DNA of 64,000 bases from a bacterium (GTDB lineage Bacteria; Caldisericota; Caldisericia; UBA6126): NCBI GenBank assembly GCA_021372585.1, contig JAJFUD010000093.1:1-64000 (forward strand), written 5' to 3'. The notes beneath the pieces were generated by a model. It was not told the DNA's origin. It did not search any database and worked only from the letters and a program-made list of their open reading frames with translations. Shown here piece by piece: positions 54,788 to 64,000 of this stretch (position 1 is its first letter; each line of letters begins with the position of its first letter). The translations under genes and the position numbers were made by a program.

Positions 54788-56554
54788 ATGGAAGATTCTT
54801 TAGAAATATTACGCCACAGCACGTCGCACCTGTTAGCGCAAGCAGTAAAAAGATTGTTTCCGGAGACTCGTCTGGGCATCGGTCCTGCGATTGATACCGG
54901 ATTTTATTATGATTTTGAGCCGACTACCCTCTGGACATCCGACGATTTATTAACGATTGAAAAAGAGATGCACAAAATCATGAAAGAAAACCTTCCCATC
55001 CAAAAAAGCATCTGGACCCGCGAGCAAGCCGTGCAATATTTTACAGAACACAACGAGCCGTATAAAGTGGAATTAATTCAGGAATTACCCGCGGATGAGC
55101 CGATCACAATTTTTCAGCAGGGGGAGTTTCTGGACTTATGCCGAGGGCCTCATCTGGAAACGACCGGACAAGTTCGTTTCTTCACATTGTTATCCCTTGC
55201 CGGCGCCTACTGGCGTGGAGATGAGCACAATCCAATGCTGCAGCGTATCTACGGCACCGCTTTCTTCTCCAAAGAAGATCTGGAAGCCTATCTGATCCAG
55301 ATGGAAGAGGCGAAAAGGCGCGATCATAACAAAATTGGCCGTGAGCTGGAGTATTTTACGACCACCTCGTATATCGGACAAGGGTTACCGATCATGATGC
55401 CCAATGGCGCGAAAGTCATCCAGATTTTACAGCGATTTGTTGAGGACGAAGAGGAAAAGCGCGGTTACCTTCTCACCAAAACCCCCTTCATGGCCAAAAG
55501 CGATCTCTACAAAATTTCCGGCCACTGGCAGCATTACCGCGAAGGGATGTTTATCATTGGCGATGAAACCAAGGACGAGGAAGTGCTTGCCTTACGCCCG
55601 ATGACCTGCCCGTTCCAATTCCAGGTCTTCCTCGCGAAAACCAGGAGCTACCGGGACCTTCCGATGCGCCTGAACGAGACTTCCACCCTCTTTCGTAACG
55701 AAGCGTCCGGTGAGATGCACGGATTGATTCGTATACGCCAGTTCACGATTTCGGAAGGGCACATCGCCTGTACGGAAGAACAGCTGGCAGATGAATTTGC
55801 CGGGTGTGTCACGTTGGCTAATGATCTCCTGGAAGTGATCGGGCTGCGGGAGGACGTGACTTACCAATTCTCCCGGTTTGACCCGAAAAAAATGGACAAA
55901 TACATCGGTTCCCCGGAGCAATGGATACAGGTCGAAGAGAAAATGAAGAATATTCTCGACGCGATGCCTTTCACGTATAAGGATGCGCCGGGTGAAGCTG
56001 CATTTTACGGACCGAAACTTGATCTGCAGATGAAAAATGTGTTCGGTAAAGAAGATACCCTGATCACCGTTCAGATTGATTTCCAGCTGGCGAGTCGGTT
56101 TGAGATGGAATACACCGATGCGGAAGGTAAAAGGCAGTTCCCTTACATCCTGCACCGCACCTCGATCGGCTGTTATGAGCGCACCCTCGCTCTCCTGCTC
56201 GAAAAATATGCCGGCGCCTTGCCTCCCTGGCTCGCTCCCGTGCAAGTTTGTCTGATCCCGATTACCGACCAGCAAAAAGAGTATGCGAAAGAGATTCACG
56301 GAATTCTGAAAAACGCCGGGATCCGCACTTGGTTGGATGACCGTGCAGAAACGATGCAGAATAAGATTCGCCAGGCAGCCCGGCAAAAAATTCCCTACAT
56401 GTTAGTGATGGGCGGCAGAGAAGCCTCCAGTCTCGAGAAAATGGTCTCTGTCCGACAACGCAACGGGGTGGACCTGAAAACGATGCCAATCGCAGTGTTC
56501 CTTGAGAAATTGCTGGCACAGATTCAAACCCGTGACAAAAATTTGCTTGGGTAA
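54788..56554 (+). CDS. thrS: Threonyl-tRNA synthetase lacking the TGS domain
   Basis: A 588-residue class II synthetase. ATG 54788 follows a GGAGAGGG site; an in-frame ATG at 54770 is less likely. The protein starts directly at the editing domain: HSTSHLLAQAV (HxxxH) and DLCRGPH (CxxxH) form the editing site that removes serine. The catalytic core has PMTCPFQ (zinc cysteine), ISEGHI (zinc histidine) and ILHRTSIGCYER (third ligand). The C-terminal anticodon domain is present. The roughly 60-residue N-terminal TGS domain of canonical ThrRS is missing, and the motif PMNCPHH is replaced by PMTCPFQ. Confidence 0.94.
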   Translation: MEDSLEILRHSTSHLLAQAVKRLFPETRLGIGPAIDTGFYYDFEPTTLWTSDDLLTIEKEMHKIMKENLPIQKSIWTREQAVQYFTEHNEPYKVELIQELPADEPITIFQQGEFLDLCRGPHLETTGQVRFFTLLSLAGAYWRGDEHNPMLQRIYGTAFFSKEDLEAYLIQMEEAKRRDHNKIGRELEYFTTTSYIGQGLPIMMPNGAKVIQILQRFVEDEEEKRGYLLTKTPFMAKSDLYKISGHWQHYREGMFIIGDETKDEEVLALRPMTCPFQFQVFLAKTRSYRDLPMRLNETSTLFRNEASGEMHGLIRIRQFTISEGHIACTEEQLADEFAGCVTLANDLLEVIGLREDVTYQFSRFDPKKMDKYIGSPEQWIQVEEKMKNILDAMPFTYKDAPGEAAFYGPKLDLQMKNVFGKEDTLITVQIDFQLASRFEMEYTDAEGKRQFPYILHRTSIGCYERTLALLLEKYAGALPPWLAPVQVCLIPITDQQKEYAKEIHGILKNAGIRTWLDDRAETMQNKIRQAARQKIPYMLVMGGREASSLEKMVSVRQRNGVDLKTMPIAVFLEKLLAQIQTRDKNLLG

Positions 56555-56561
56555 ATACAGC

Positions 56562-56590
56562 TTGACTTTTACTCTCAAATCAAGTAAAAC
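56562..56590 (+). promoter_or_regulatory. Possible infC promoter
   Basis: TTGACT (56562-56567), 17 bp, TAAAAC (56585-56590). The -10 matches only 4 of 6. The same DNA contains an imperfect hairpin, ACTTTTAC/GTAAAACT, followed after 8 bp by eight T at 56599-56606, which might instead be a weak thrS terminator. Confidence 0.35.
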
Positions 56591-56621
56591 TGGATAGATT
56601 TTTTTTATAGGAGGGGTTAGT

Positions 56622-57143
56622 ATAGTAGAAAAACATAGAATTAACGAGAAAATTTCTTCACGAGAGGTTCGCTTAATTAGCGACGATGGTAAGCAAGCCG
56701 GTGTGGTGGATACAAAGGAAGCCATACGACTTGCACGTGAAAAGGGGCTGGATCTAGTCGAGATAGCCTCTACCAGCACACCCCCCGTATGCAAAATTAT
56801 GGACTACGGAAAGTTTCTCTACGATTCAACCAAACGGGTCAAGGATTCCAAGAAGAAACAGGTATCCAACGATCTGAAGACGATGAAAATCGGGTTGAAT
56901 ATCGGCGAGGGTGATTTTGAGGTCAAAATAAAGCAAATACGGGATTTTTTAGAAAGTGGTGACAAGGTTAAGATTGTTATCATGTATCGAGGAAGAGAAA
57001 TTATTTATAAGAATCATGGCTTCGATATGTTGGACAAAATTGCCAATACCGTGATGGATGTTGGAAAAATAGAACGCCATCCCAAACTGGAAGGCAAGAA
57101 TTTGGTATCGATCATATCGCCGGTTTCAAAGAAAGGGTCTTAG
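56622..57143 (+). CDS. infC: Translation initiation factor IF-3, apparent AUA start codon
   Basis: A 173-residue factor that keeps ribosomal subunits apart and checks initiation codons. Reading the frame upstream of the first GTG (56703) gives the conserved IF-3 N-terminus HRINEKISSREVRLISDDG, so the ordinary start at 56703 would remove it. No ATG, GTG or TTG lies in that frame between the ribosome site AGGAGGGG (56609-56616) and 56703. The codon at the right distance is ATA at 56622. Non-canonical AUU/AUA/AUC starts are known for infC and allow IF-3 to repress itself. The NDLKTMKIGLNIGEGDFEVK segment and the C-terminal domain are typical. Confidence 0.92.
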   Translation: MVEKHRINEKISSREVRLISDDGKQAGVVDTKEAIRLAREKGLDLVEIASTSTPPVCKIMDYGKFLYDSTKRVKDSKKKQVSNDLKTMKIGLNIGEGDFEVKIKQIRDFLESGDKVKIVIMYRGREIIYKNHGFDMLDKIANTVMDVGKIERHPKLEGKNLVSIISPVSKKGS

Positions 57144-57144
57144 T

Positions 57145-57351
57145 ATGAGGAACAAAATAAGGTCATCGAAAAGCGCATCCAAGCGGTTTCGTATCACTGG
57201 CTCCGGAAAGATTTGTTATCTTCCGGCCGGTCATAGTCACCACATGGAAAAGAAAGGCTCCCGATTGAAAAAGGACCAGTTAGCGAAACGTATCGTCGGC
57301 CCGTCAGATTACAAAAATGTACGTCTACGGTTGCCGAATGTAAAATTGTAA
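57145..57351 (+). CDS. rpmI: 50S ribosomal protein L35
   Basis: A 68-residue basic protein with the L35 pattern KIRSSKSASKRFRITGSGKI, HSHHMEKKGSRLKK and a C-terminal LRLPNVKL. It starts 1 bp after the infC stop and precedes rplT by 12 bp, the universal infC-rpmI-rplT order. Confidence 0.96.
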   Translation: MRNKIRSSKSASKRFRITGSGKICYLPAGHSHHMEKKGSRLKKDQLAKRIVGPSDYKNVRLRLPNVKL

Positions 57352-57363
57352 AGGAGAACTTCA

Positions 57364-57720
57364 ATGCGCATTAAAAGTGGAACAGTCAGAAAAAAAAGAG
57401 TTAAAGCGTTATTAAAGAAAGCAAAAGGTTTTCGCGGCTCCTCTCATGCCAGATTTGCGGTTGCGAAAGAAAAAGTATTACAGGCAGAACGGTACCAATA
57501 TGTCAGCCGCCGGTTATTTAAGCGGGATGTCCGTTCTTTGTGGATTCAACGTATCAATATCGCCGTTCGCATGATCGAACCCGAGATGAATTACTCTCAG
57601 TTTATCCATGGCTTAAAAACCATCAACCTTACCCTGAACAGAAAAGTATTAGCTCAGATGGCCGTTGAGGACAAATCAGCTTTTGAAAAGTTGGTCAAAC
57701 AGGTAAAAGCTATCGTCTGA
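57364..57720 (+). CDS. rplT: 50S ribosomal protein L20
   Basis: A 118-residue early-assembly protein of the large subunit. It begins MRIKSGTVRKKRVKALLKKAKGFRG and has the central RRLFKRDVRSLWIQRINIAVR, then the globular domain SQFIHGLKTINLTLNRKVLAQMAV. In Bacillus L20 represses this operon through an infC leader; the leader here is short (about 70 bp) and no such structure is recognised. Its stop shares a base with the glmM start (TGATG). Confidence 0.96.
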   Translation: MRIKSGTVRKKRVKALLKKAKGFRGSSHARFAVAKEKVLQAERYQYVSRRLFKRDVRSLWIQRINIAVRMIEPEMNYSQFIHGLKTINLTLNRKVLAQMAVEDKSAFEKLVKQVKAIV

Positions 57721-59069
57721 TGAACCTCCTTTTTGGGACAGACGGCATACGGGGTCATGCAGACACCAAACTACCCGATGATTTTGTTTATCGGGTAGGC
57801 AAGGCTTTTGGCTATACACTCCACCGGCGTTTTGCCAATATGTCAGTCCTGAGCGTCGGCATAGGGAGAGATACACGCCTTTCCGGTCAACGAATAGAAC
57901 AGGCGATGGTCCGTGGTTTGGTGGACGCCGGCATTCATGTTTTCCGATTGGGGATCGTCCCTTCGCCTGCCGTCTCACGTCTGGTCGTTCATTTCAACAT
58001 GGTCGCCGGGGTTGTCATCTCTGCTTCTCATAATCCTATCCACGATAACGGCATCAAGTGTTTTGACCAAGCCGGCTATAAGCTCTCATCCGAATGGGAG
58101 AGCGAGATCGAGGAATTACTCGGTCAGCCCGACACCCAGTGGTCGGGTGAGTACCCAAAAGGTATGGTCCAGTCGATGGAGAACGAAGCTCCTGAGATGT
58201 ATGCCTCCCTGGTCGCCTCCCTGTATCCTGCCAACCTGCTCAAAGGCTACACCGTCGCGACCGATCTCGCCCATGGTGCGACCTGGTTCACCACCCCCCG
58301 GATTCTCCGGCTCTTGGGAGCCAATGTGGTAGAGATCAACCACACCCCTGACGGTAATAAGATCAATGTCGATTGTGGCGCTACCCACCCGGACTTTTTC
58401 AGGAATTGGGTGAAGGAGCATCAGGTTGATTTCCATTTCGGACTCACGCACGATGGTGATGGCGACCGTGTCATGATGTTCACCGATAAAAATACCGTCA
58501 TTGACGGTGACATGATTATCACATTTTGCGCTCTGCATCGCCATAGCAAAGGATTATTGCCGGGAAACGGCGTTGTGGGAACGATTATGACGAATACCGG
58601 TATCGAGCATTTTCTTGCCAAATACGGGATACGCTTGTTCCGGTCAAATGTCGGAGACAAATACGTCTTACGGGATTGTTTACGCTTTGGCTACTCCTTA
58701 GGGGGAGAGCAATCCGGCCACGTGCTCTTTTTAGATAAAGTACGCAGCGGGGATGGGATCATTACCGCTCTGGAATTCATGCAAACCTTTATCGAGAGCC
58801 AGGGAAGATGGATGCAGGACCTCGAAAAGATCGAATTCTATTCCCACCAGCTGACTAATATCCACGTAGAAGATAAAGATCAGGTCTCCGATTCTACCTG
58901 GCTACGGACGGAAGTTTCTAAAATTGAGGAACAGTACCCCTTGGCCAGAATCAACATCCGCTCTTCCGGGACGGAGCCCTTGGTTCGCCTGCTCGTGGAA
59001 GCCCGGGAAAAAGAGGTTGTTCGGGAGTTAACCGAGAAAATCAGTGTTTTAATTAAATCTGTTTCCTAA
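57720..59069 (+). CDS. glmM: Phosphoglucosamine mutase
   Basis: A 449-residue alpha-D-phosphohexomutase converting glucosamine 6-phosphate to glucosamine 1-phosphate, for UDP-GlcNAc and cell-wall synthesis. FGTDGIRG is the start; the phosphoserine loop is ISASHNPIHDNGIK, the metal loop DGDGDR, the sugar loop GGEQSGH and the phosphate loop RSSGTEPLVR. It is translationally coupled to rplT (TGATG), an unusual partner. Confidence 0.95.
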   Translation: MNLLFGTDGIRGHADTKLPDDFVYRVGKAFGYTLHRRFANMSVLSVGIGRDTRLSGQRIEQAMVRGLVDAGIHVFRLGIVPSPAVSRLVVHFNMVAGVVISASHNPIHDNGIKCFDQAGYKLSSEWESEIEELLGQPDTQWSGEYPKGMVQSMENEAPEMYASLVASLYPANLLKGYTVATDLAHGATWFTTPRILRLLGANVVEINHTPDGNKINVDCGATHPDFFRNWVKEHQVDFHFGLTHDGDGDRVMMFTDKNTVIDGDMIITFCALHRHSKGLLPGNGVVGTIMTNTGIEHFLAKYGIRLFRSNVGDKYVLRDCLRFGYSLGGEQSGHVLFLDKVRSGDGIITALEFMQTFIESQGRWMQDLEKIEFYSHQLTNIHVEDKDQVSDSTWLRTEVSKIEEQYPLARINIRSSGTEPLVRLLVEAREKEVVRELTEKISVLIKSVS

Positions 59070-59093
59070 CACAGAATCAAGGTATAATATCGT

Positions 59094-62000
59094 ATGGCAT
59101 TTGTACATCTACATAACCATTCGGAATATAGCATTCTGGATGGGATGAATAAAATTACGGATTTAGTCAACCGGGCTCGTGCACTGCAGATGGACTCGGT
59201 AGCGCTCACCGACCATGGGTTCATGTACGGAGCGATTCCTTTCTATCGGGCATGTTACCCCGACATTGATAAGGATAATTCCAACAAAGAACCACCTCGA
59301 TCCATCAAACCGATCATCGGCTGTGAGATCTACACCACTCCTTATTCCCGCTTCAAAAAAGAGGGAAAAGAAGACGCGATCAATTACCACCTGATCTTGC
59401 TCGCAAAATCCTGGAAAGGGTACCAGAATTTGTGCAAGCTTGTTTCCAAGGCGAGAATCGAAGGATTTTATTATAAGCCGCGTGTAGATTTCGAGCTGCT
59501 AGGGATGTATCATGAGGATATCATTGCCATGTCCGCTTGCATCAAGGGGCAGGTGCCGTATTTACTCAACGCTGACCGCCAGGAAGAAGCGATGAAAGTC
59601 GCCAAACAATATAAAGAGATATTCGGCCCGGATTATTTTTTTGAGATCCAGAATCATTTTCTTCCGGAAGAAAAAAAGGTGATGCCTCTTCTCCGGGAGA
59701 TGGGAAAACAACTTGGTATCTCTCTGGTAGCGACACAAGATGCCCATTATCCGGAGCGAAAGGATGCCTTTGCCCACGATATTCTGCTCTGTGTGCAAAC
59801 ATTAGCAGACTACGAAGATCCGAATCGGATGCGTTTCAGCTCGGATGACTATTATCTGAAAACAGAAGAGGAAATGAAAGCGCTGTTCACAGAATTTCCG
59901 GAAGCGCTGAACAATACGAATGAAATTGCCGACCGCTGTAATGTGAAAATCGAATTCGACAAGCCTCATTTGCCGAAATTCCAGAAACCCGGTATCGAGA
60001 CCATGGAAGAACGCGCTCAATACTTACGGGCCTTATGCGACCGGAACCTCCCCCGCTGTTATGGGGATCATCCCCAACAGGAAATGCTGGATCGACTGCA
60101 ATACGAATTAAAAATTGTCGAGGAGATGCAGTTTGTGGATTATTTCCTCGTGGTACAGGACTTCATTAATTATGCCAAGGAAAACAAGATCGCGGTCGGA
60201 CCCGGACGAGGCTCCGCCGCTGGCAGTGTGGTCAGTTATCTATTGAATATCACCAGTATCGATCCACTTCAGTACCACCTCTTTTTCGAACGCTTTCTGA
60301 ATCCCGAGCGTATCAACATGCCCGATATCGACATCGATTTTGAAGATGTACGCCGTGGCGAAGTGATTACCTATGTCCGTGAAAAATACGGGAAGGAGAA
60401 AGTTGCCCAGGTCGCCACTTTTGGTAAGATGGAATCCCGTGCCGCGATCAGGGATACAGCCAGAGCGTTTAAATACACCCCTACCGAGATCAACATCATC
60501 ACCAAAACCATCCCGTTCGGCTCCAATCTCGAAGATGCCTATAAACTCTCTCCGGACTTTAAGTCCTTCGTCGACAAAAATGACCGCAACCGCAGGGTGT
60601 ATGATACCGCCCTGCAGATGGAAGGTATCACCCGAAACTTCTCTGTACATGCGGCAGGTGTCGTCATTGGGGATGAACCGCTGTGGAATTATGTCCCCCT
60701 GACCATGGACAAAACCGAAGAATCTTACGTGACCCAATATGACAAAGACGTGATAGAGAAGATGGGCTTGCTGAAAATCGACTTCCTGGGTCTGCGCAAC
60801 CTCTCGATTATCAATGATTGCATCCGCTTGGTGGAAACCGAGAAACATGAGACCATCGACCTCGAAAAAATCCCGATGGACGATCCGCAAGTTTTTTCTC
60901 TGTATCAAAAAGCCGATACTGCCGGGATGTTTCAGGTGGAAAGCCGTGGGATGCGTCAGATCATGAAAGAGCTCCAACCGAACAACCTGGAAGATATCAT
61001 CGCTTTGATTGCACTCTACCGACCCGGACCGATGGTCCTGATCAAAGACTTCATCAAGAATAAACAGAACCCGGAAGCGATCAAATATGACTTGCCCGAC
61101 TTGAAGCCAATCCTGCAAAATACCTATGGCATCTGCGTCTACCAGGAGCAGGTCATGCAGATTGCCCGAACGATGGCGGGTTTTTCCCTTGGACAGGCAG
61201 ATATCCTGCGTAAGGCGATGGGAAAAAAGAAAAAGGAGCTGATGGACAAACAACGGCAGATTTTTATCAATAAGTCGGTGGAGCGTGGTTACACGATAGA
61301 ATCCGCCGAGAAAATTTTTGACTACCTGCAGGCATTTGCCGGATACGGTTTCAACCGTGCACACGCGGCCGCTTATGGCGTGATCTCTTATCAGACTGCC
61401 TACTTAAAGGCTCACTACAAGCTACCCTATATGACCTCTTTACTGAACAGTGTGAAAGACGACGAAAAAAAACTCATTGAGTATATCCAGGCTTGTCGGG
61501 AGAGCGATATTGAGGTTTTACCTCCCTCCATCAACAAGAGCGAACTCCATTTTACGATCGAGGGCCAATCGATCCGATTTGGTTTGCTGGCTATTAAGAG
61601 CGCCGGTAAAATCGCTCTCGATGAGATTCTGTTGGAACGGCAGGAACACGGTCCTTTTACCACCTTTGACCAATTCCTGAGACGCTCCAAAGGGACGAAA
61701 GTGAATAAGAAAGTCATTGAAAACCTTGTAAAAGCCGGTGCATTCGACACCTTAAATCCCGATCGGAAAACCTTGCTGAATGAAATCAGCCAAACGCCGG
61801 CTGCGGAAACCAGTTTGTTCGATGCGTTTGACCCGAACCCCCCGATGCCAGAAGCCGAAAACCGCACTACCATGGAAGACAAGATGCATTATGAGAAGGA
61901 AGCGTATGGTTTCTACCTGACCTGTCATCCCTTCACGGTCTATAAACAAGCCTTTTTTGATCTGGCCTGCACTCCGATTGAAGAGCTCGAAGCGGTGACG

Positions 62001-62540
62001 GAATCCGAGAATAAGATTTTATTTGGCCGAATAGAGAATATACGGTTACTCAAAAAACGCAATAACAATACCCAGGATGAAGAAGCCCAGACCTGGCTGG
62101 TGACCATCGGCGACCTGACCGGTTCCGTTGAACTGTTCGCCCGTGGGAAAGTATTTCAGGATATCCTGCAGATTAAGGATGAGCCGGGCGCATTGGTCGT
62201 TGAAGTTCGAATCCGTAACGATGCAGAACGTCAGTTTGCCTCTCTGCTTGAAGTGAAGCGTTTCATTCCTCAGGAAGAGATGCAGTCTGAATTACAAAAA
62301 ACAGCGACCATCAGCCTTCGTATTAACCTGGATATTCATAACGCCAAAGATGTCGAATCCATTGTGGCGATGCTGAAAAAATACCCAGGAGACTGCCCGA
62401 TTGACCTGAAGTTGATCAAATCCAATCATCTGATTCACACCAACGGTCGGAACAGCCTCTCGGTCAACCGCAATCCCTCCCTCCTGCAACACCTCGAGAA
62501 AATCCTCGGGGAGGAGAATGTGTGGTACCGAAAATGTTAA
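59094..62540 (+). CDS. dnaE: DNA polymerase III subunit alpha
   Basis: An 1148-residue replicative polymerase of the DnaE type. The N-terminal PHP domain begins HLHNHSEYS; later come GPGRGSAAGSVVSYLL and the catalytic PDIDIDFED (about 409-417), the YQEQVMQIA and AFAGYGFNRAHAAAYG segments, a helix-hairpin-helix region and a C-terminal OB domain (LFGRIENIRLLKKRN). No 3'-5' exonuclease insertion is present, so it is not PolC. It starts 24 bp after glmM. Its last codons overlap the start of the histidine kinase. Confidence 0.97.
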   Translation: MAFVHLHNHSEYSILDGMNKITDLVNRARALQMDSVALTDHGFMYGAIPFYRACYPDIDKDNSNKEPPRSIKPIIGCEIYTTPYSRFKKEGKEDAINYHLILLAKSWKGYQNLCKLVSKARIEGFYYKPRVDFELLGMYHEDIIAMSACIKGQVPYLLNADRQEEAMKVAKQYKEIFGPDYFFEIQNHFLPEEKKVMPLLREMGKQLGISLVATQDAHYPERKDAFAHDILLCVQTLADYEDPNRMRFSSDDYYLKTEEEMKALFTEFPEALNNTNEIADRCNVKIEFDKPHLPKFQKPGIETMEERAQYLRALCDRNLPRCYGDHPQQEMLDRLQYELKIVEEMQFVDYFLVVQDFINYAKENKIAVGPGRGSAAGSVVSYLLNITSIDPLQYHLFFERFLNPERINMPDIDIDFEDVRRGEVITYVREKYGKEKVAQVATFGKMESRAAIRDTARAFKYTPTEINIITKTIPFGSNLEDAYKLSPDFKSFVDKNDRNRRVYDTALQMEGITRNFSVHAAGVVIGDEPLWNYVPLTMDKTEESYVTQYDKDVIEKMGLLKIDFLGLRNLSIINDCIRLVETEKHETIDLEKIPMDDPQVFSLYQKADTAGMFQVESRGMRQIMKELQPNNLEDIIALIALYRPGPMVLIKDFIKNKQNPEAIKYDLPDLKPILQNTYGICVYQEQVMQIARTMAGFSLGQADILRKAMGKKKKELMDKQRQIFINKSVERGYTIESAEKIFDYLQAFAGYGFNRAHAAAYGVISYQTAYLKAHYKLPYMTSLLNSVKDDEKKLIEYIQACRESDIEVLPPSINKSELHFTIEGQSIRFGLLAIKSAGKIALDEILLERQEHGPFTTFDQFLRRSKGTKVNKKVIENLVKAGAFDTLNPDRKTLLNEISQTPAAETSLFDAFDPNPPMPEAENRTTMEDKMHYEKEAYGFYLTCHPFTVYKQAFFDLACTPIEELEAVTESENKILFGRIENIRLLKKRNNNTQDEEAQTWLVTIGDLTGSVELFARGKVFQDILQIKDEPGALVVEVRIRNDAERQFASLLEVKRFIPQEEMQSELQKTATISLRINLDIHNAKDVESIVAMLKKYPGDCPIDLKLIKSNHLIHTNGRNSLSVNRNPSLLQHLEKILGEENVWYRKC

Positions 62541-64000
62541 AGTGGATACGATCGGTACGGTTTCAGGTGTTCTTTTTCACGGTATTGTTGGTGGTGTTTG
62601 GCAATCTGACCTTAGGTTGGTTCCTGACAGAGACGATGACTACCCACCTGATCCAGGAAAAACAAGAAAAGCTGCAGCACCATGCGAGACAGTTGGCAAA
62701 AACGTACCAGGATGTCATGCTGCGTATTAAGGATGATGCCCAAATCCAATATGAGGCTCAAAAACATTACTTTGATGCACGCTCTTTTGAGGCGATTTAT
62801 ACCGATGTCAAAAAAATGAAAATGGAGCTTTCTTTGTTAATATACTCCCGGCAAATACCGGCTTTTTATGAAGAGATGTCTGCTGGTTTCTTTATTAAAG
62901 AATTCGATAAAGTCATGGCGTACGCATCGAATCCCGCATATTCGGAGTATCCGCGTTTAACGGCTTCGGCGAAGTTGGATGACCAAGGCTCTTTTGTCTG
63001 GGTGGAAGAGTCCTACCACAATATCCAGCTGAAAATTGCCGATATCAAACAGCAATCCAACCGAATTATCTTGACGATTATGCTCACCACTCTTTTATTA
63101 GGCTTTTTCTTTGCGTTCACCTTCTCCCGAAACCTGAAACGCCTCTTATCGGGTCTGGCTCGTATGAATGTGGACTTGCAGGAAAAAATACCCCCCCTGC
63201 CCGGAGAATTCGGGGAGATCTCTGCCGCATTGAACCGCTTTGCCGACAATCTCTCTGTTTCCACCGCCCGAAATGAGCTGATTCTTCGCAATACCCAGAC
63301 CGGGATGATCTCTCTGACCAAGGACCGGCAAATCGCTTTTATCAATCCTTCGGCTATTCAATATTTAGGCTTGAACCCCGAAAAGGCTACCATTACCGAT
63401 ATCTGGGACCGATTAGGCCCGACAGTTCGCGGAGCCGTAGATAAAGCGATGGAAAAGCACACCCAGTATAAATTTGATTCAGCCAAGAAAATCATAGAAA
63501 AGGAAGAACGCTACCTGAATATTGTCATCACACCGAACCAGAATCCTGACGGATCTCCCTCAGTCCTGATTTCGTTAGAGGATGTAACAGAAAATATCCA
63601 CCTGCTGAAAGAAGCAGAGAAGAACGAAGCCCTGAAGATGCTGGGTCTCTTTACGACGGGCATTGCCCATGAAATACGAAACCCGCTGACCTCCGTGAAA
63701 GGGTTCATTCAGATATTGAGTAAAAAACTATCCACCGAACCGGAAAATGCGCGGATGTTCAAATTAGTACTGCGTGAAATAGACCGCTTGGAGAGCCTGA
63801 TTCGAGACCTCTTGGTGTATGCGCGTCCTTCCAAACCCAATCTGGAAAAAATACCGGTCGAGCCGATTATCGATACGATTTTGCAGATGCTCGAAGCCAG
63901 GATTAAACAAAAACGCATCCAGGTGGATCTGAAAGGACTCGGGAACCTGGAAGTCTATGCCGACAGAAGACAGCTTCACCAGATCCTATTTAACCTGATT
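62534..64000 (+). CDS. Membrane sensor histidine kinase (5' part, cut by window end)
   Basis: An open frame of 489 codons running off the window. ATG 62534 overlaps the dnaE stop by 7 bp. Translation by eye gives a transmembrane helix at about 9-32, an outer sensor region (about 33-173), a second helix (about 174-193), a HAMP-like segment (about 194-240), a PAS-like domain (about 245-360, ITLTKD-type strand and EDVTENIHLLKEAEK) and a HisKA domain with the H-box GIAHEIRNPLTSVKGF (His about 379). The window ends at QILFNLI, just at the N-box of the ATPase domain. It resembles NtrB/PAS-type kinases. The partner regulator would lie downstream. Confidence 0.9.
   Translation, partial: MLKWIRSVRFQVFFFTVLLVVFGNLTLGWFLTETMTTHLIQEKQEKLQHHARQLAKTYQDVMLRIKDDAQIQYEAQKHYFDARSFEAIYTDVKKMKMELSLLIYSRQIPAFYEEMSAGFFIKEFDKVMAYASNPAYSEYPRLTASAKLDDQGSFVWVEESYHNIQLKIADIKQQSNRIILTIMLTTLLLGFFFAFTFSRNLKRLLSGLARMNVDLQEKIPPLPGEFGEISAALNRFADNLSVSTARNELILRNTQTGMISLTKDRQIAFINPSAIQYLGLNPEKATITDIWDRLGPTVRGAVDKAMEKHTQYKFDSAKKIIEKEERYLNIVITPNQNPDGSPSVLISLEDVTENIHLLKEAEKNEALKMLGLFTTGIAHEIRNPLTSVKGFIQILSKKLSTEPENARMFKLVLREIDRLESLIRDLLVYARPSKPNLEKIPVEPIIDTILQMLEARIKQKRIQVDLKGLGNLEVYADRRQLHQILFNLI

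Noticed and set aside
55592-56386. 264-codon minus-strand open frame inside thrS
   Set aside because: It covers the catalytic core of thrS in reverse and has no independent support.
60240-61364. 374-codon minus-strand open frame inside dnaE
   Set aside because: It is antisense to conserved polymerase motifs and has no family features; a shadow of dnaE.

Overview
The window is about 64 kb of an ordinary bacterial chromosome that also carries one unusual accessory block. The housekeeping gene order is Firmicutes-like: rimP-nusA-infB-ylxP-rbfA-nrnA-truB-ribF; divIC-tilS-hpt-ftsH; yebC-ruvC-ruvA; pdxS-pdxT; der-gpsA; infC-rpmI-rplT. Base composition is moderate and the Shine-Dalgarno sites are strong (AGGAGG type). 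No sporulation gene is seen. Stalk (copper amine oxidase N-terminal-like) domains on secreted proteins are also common in Firmicutes and in some deep-branching thermophile lineages. I cannot name the organism from this sequence alone.

Layout. 1-4630: rpmB (zinc-type L28), a small winged-helix protein, an MGMT-family DNA repair protein, a convergent SAM methyltransferase, a secreted NlpC/P60 hydrolase with a membrane-anchored partner, and a GAF-domain free methionine-R-sulfoxide reductase. 4701-14364: a tightly coupled operon of an ECF-type sigma factor, a zinc-type anti-sigma factor with a very large outer domain, two secreted repeat proteins and a membrane glycosyltransferase. 14599-15768: an AT-rich AAA/DUF4143 ATPase gene that looks inserted. 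15852-34221: two giant secreted repeat proteins (about 3588 and 2519 residues) ending in a strong terminator.

34373-41662 (+): thioredoxin, then the transcription/translation operon rimP to ribF. 41659-51865 (-): ftsH, hpt, tilS, tRNA-Met, divIC, ruvA, ruvC, yebC, pdxT, pdxS, CCA-adding enzyme, a radical SAM protein and a cyclodeaminase-like protein, many overlapping. 51939-64000 (+): der, gpsA, two proline tRNAs, thrS, infC (apparent AUA start), rpmI, rplT, glmM, dnaE and a histidine kinase cut by the window end.

The most interesting part is 4701-34221. Four secreted paralogues carry 1, 5, 19 and 12 copies of the same roughly 105-140-residue beta-rich repeat, marked by VNG, NP and TSxEP signatures. 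All four end in Ig-like modules plus a stalk domain. They lie next to a sigma/anti-sigma pair and a glycosyltransferase with a large insertion. I infer a regulated, possibly glycosylated, cell-surface or matrix system. The domain architecture is visible in the sequence; the function is inference.
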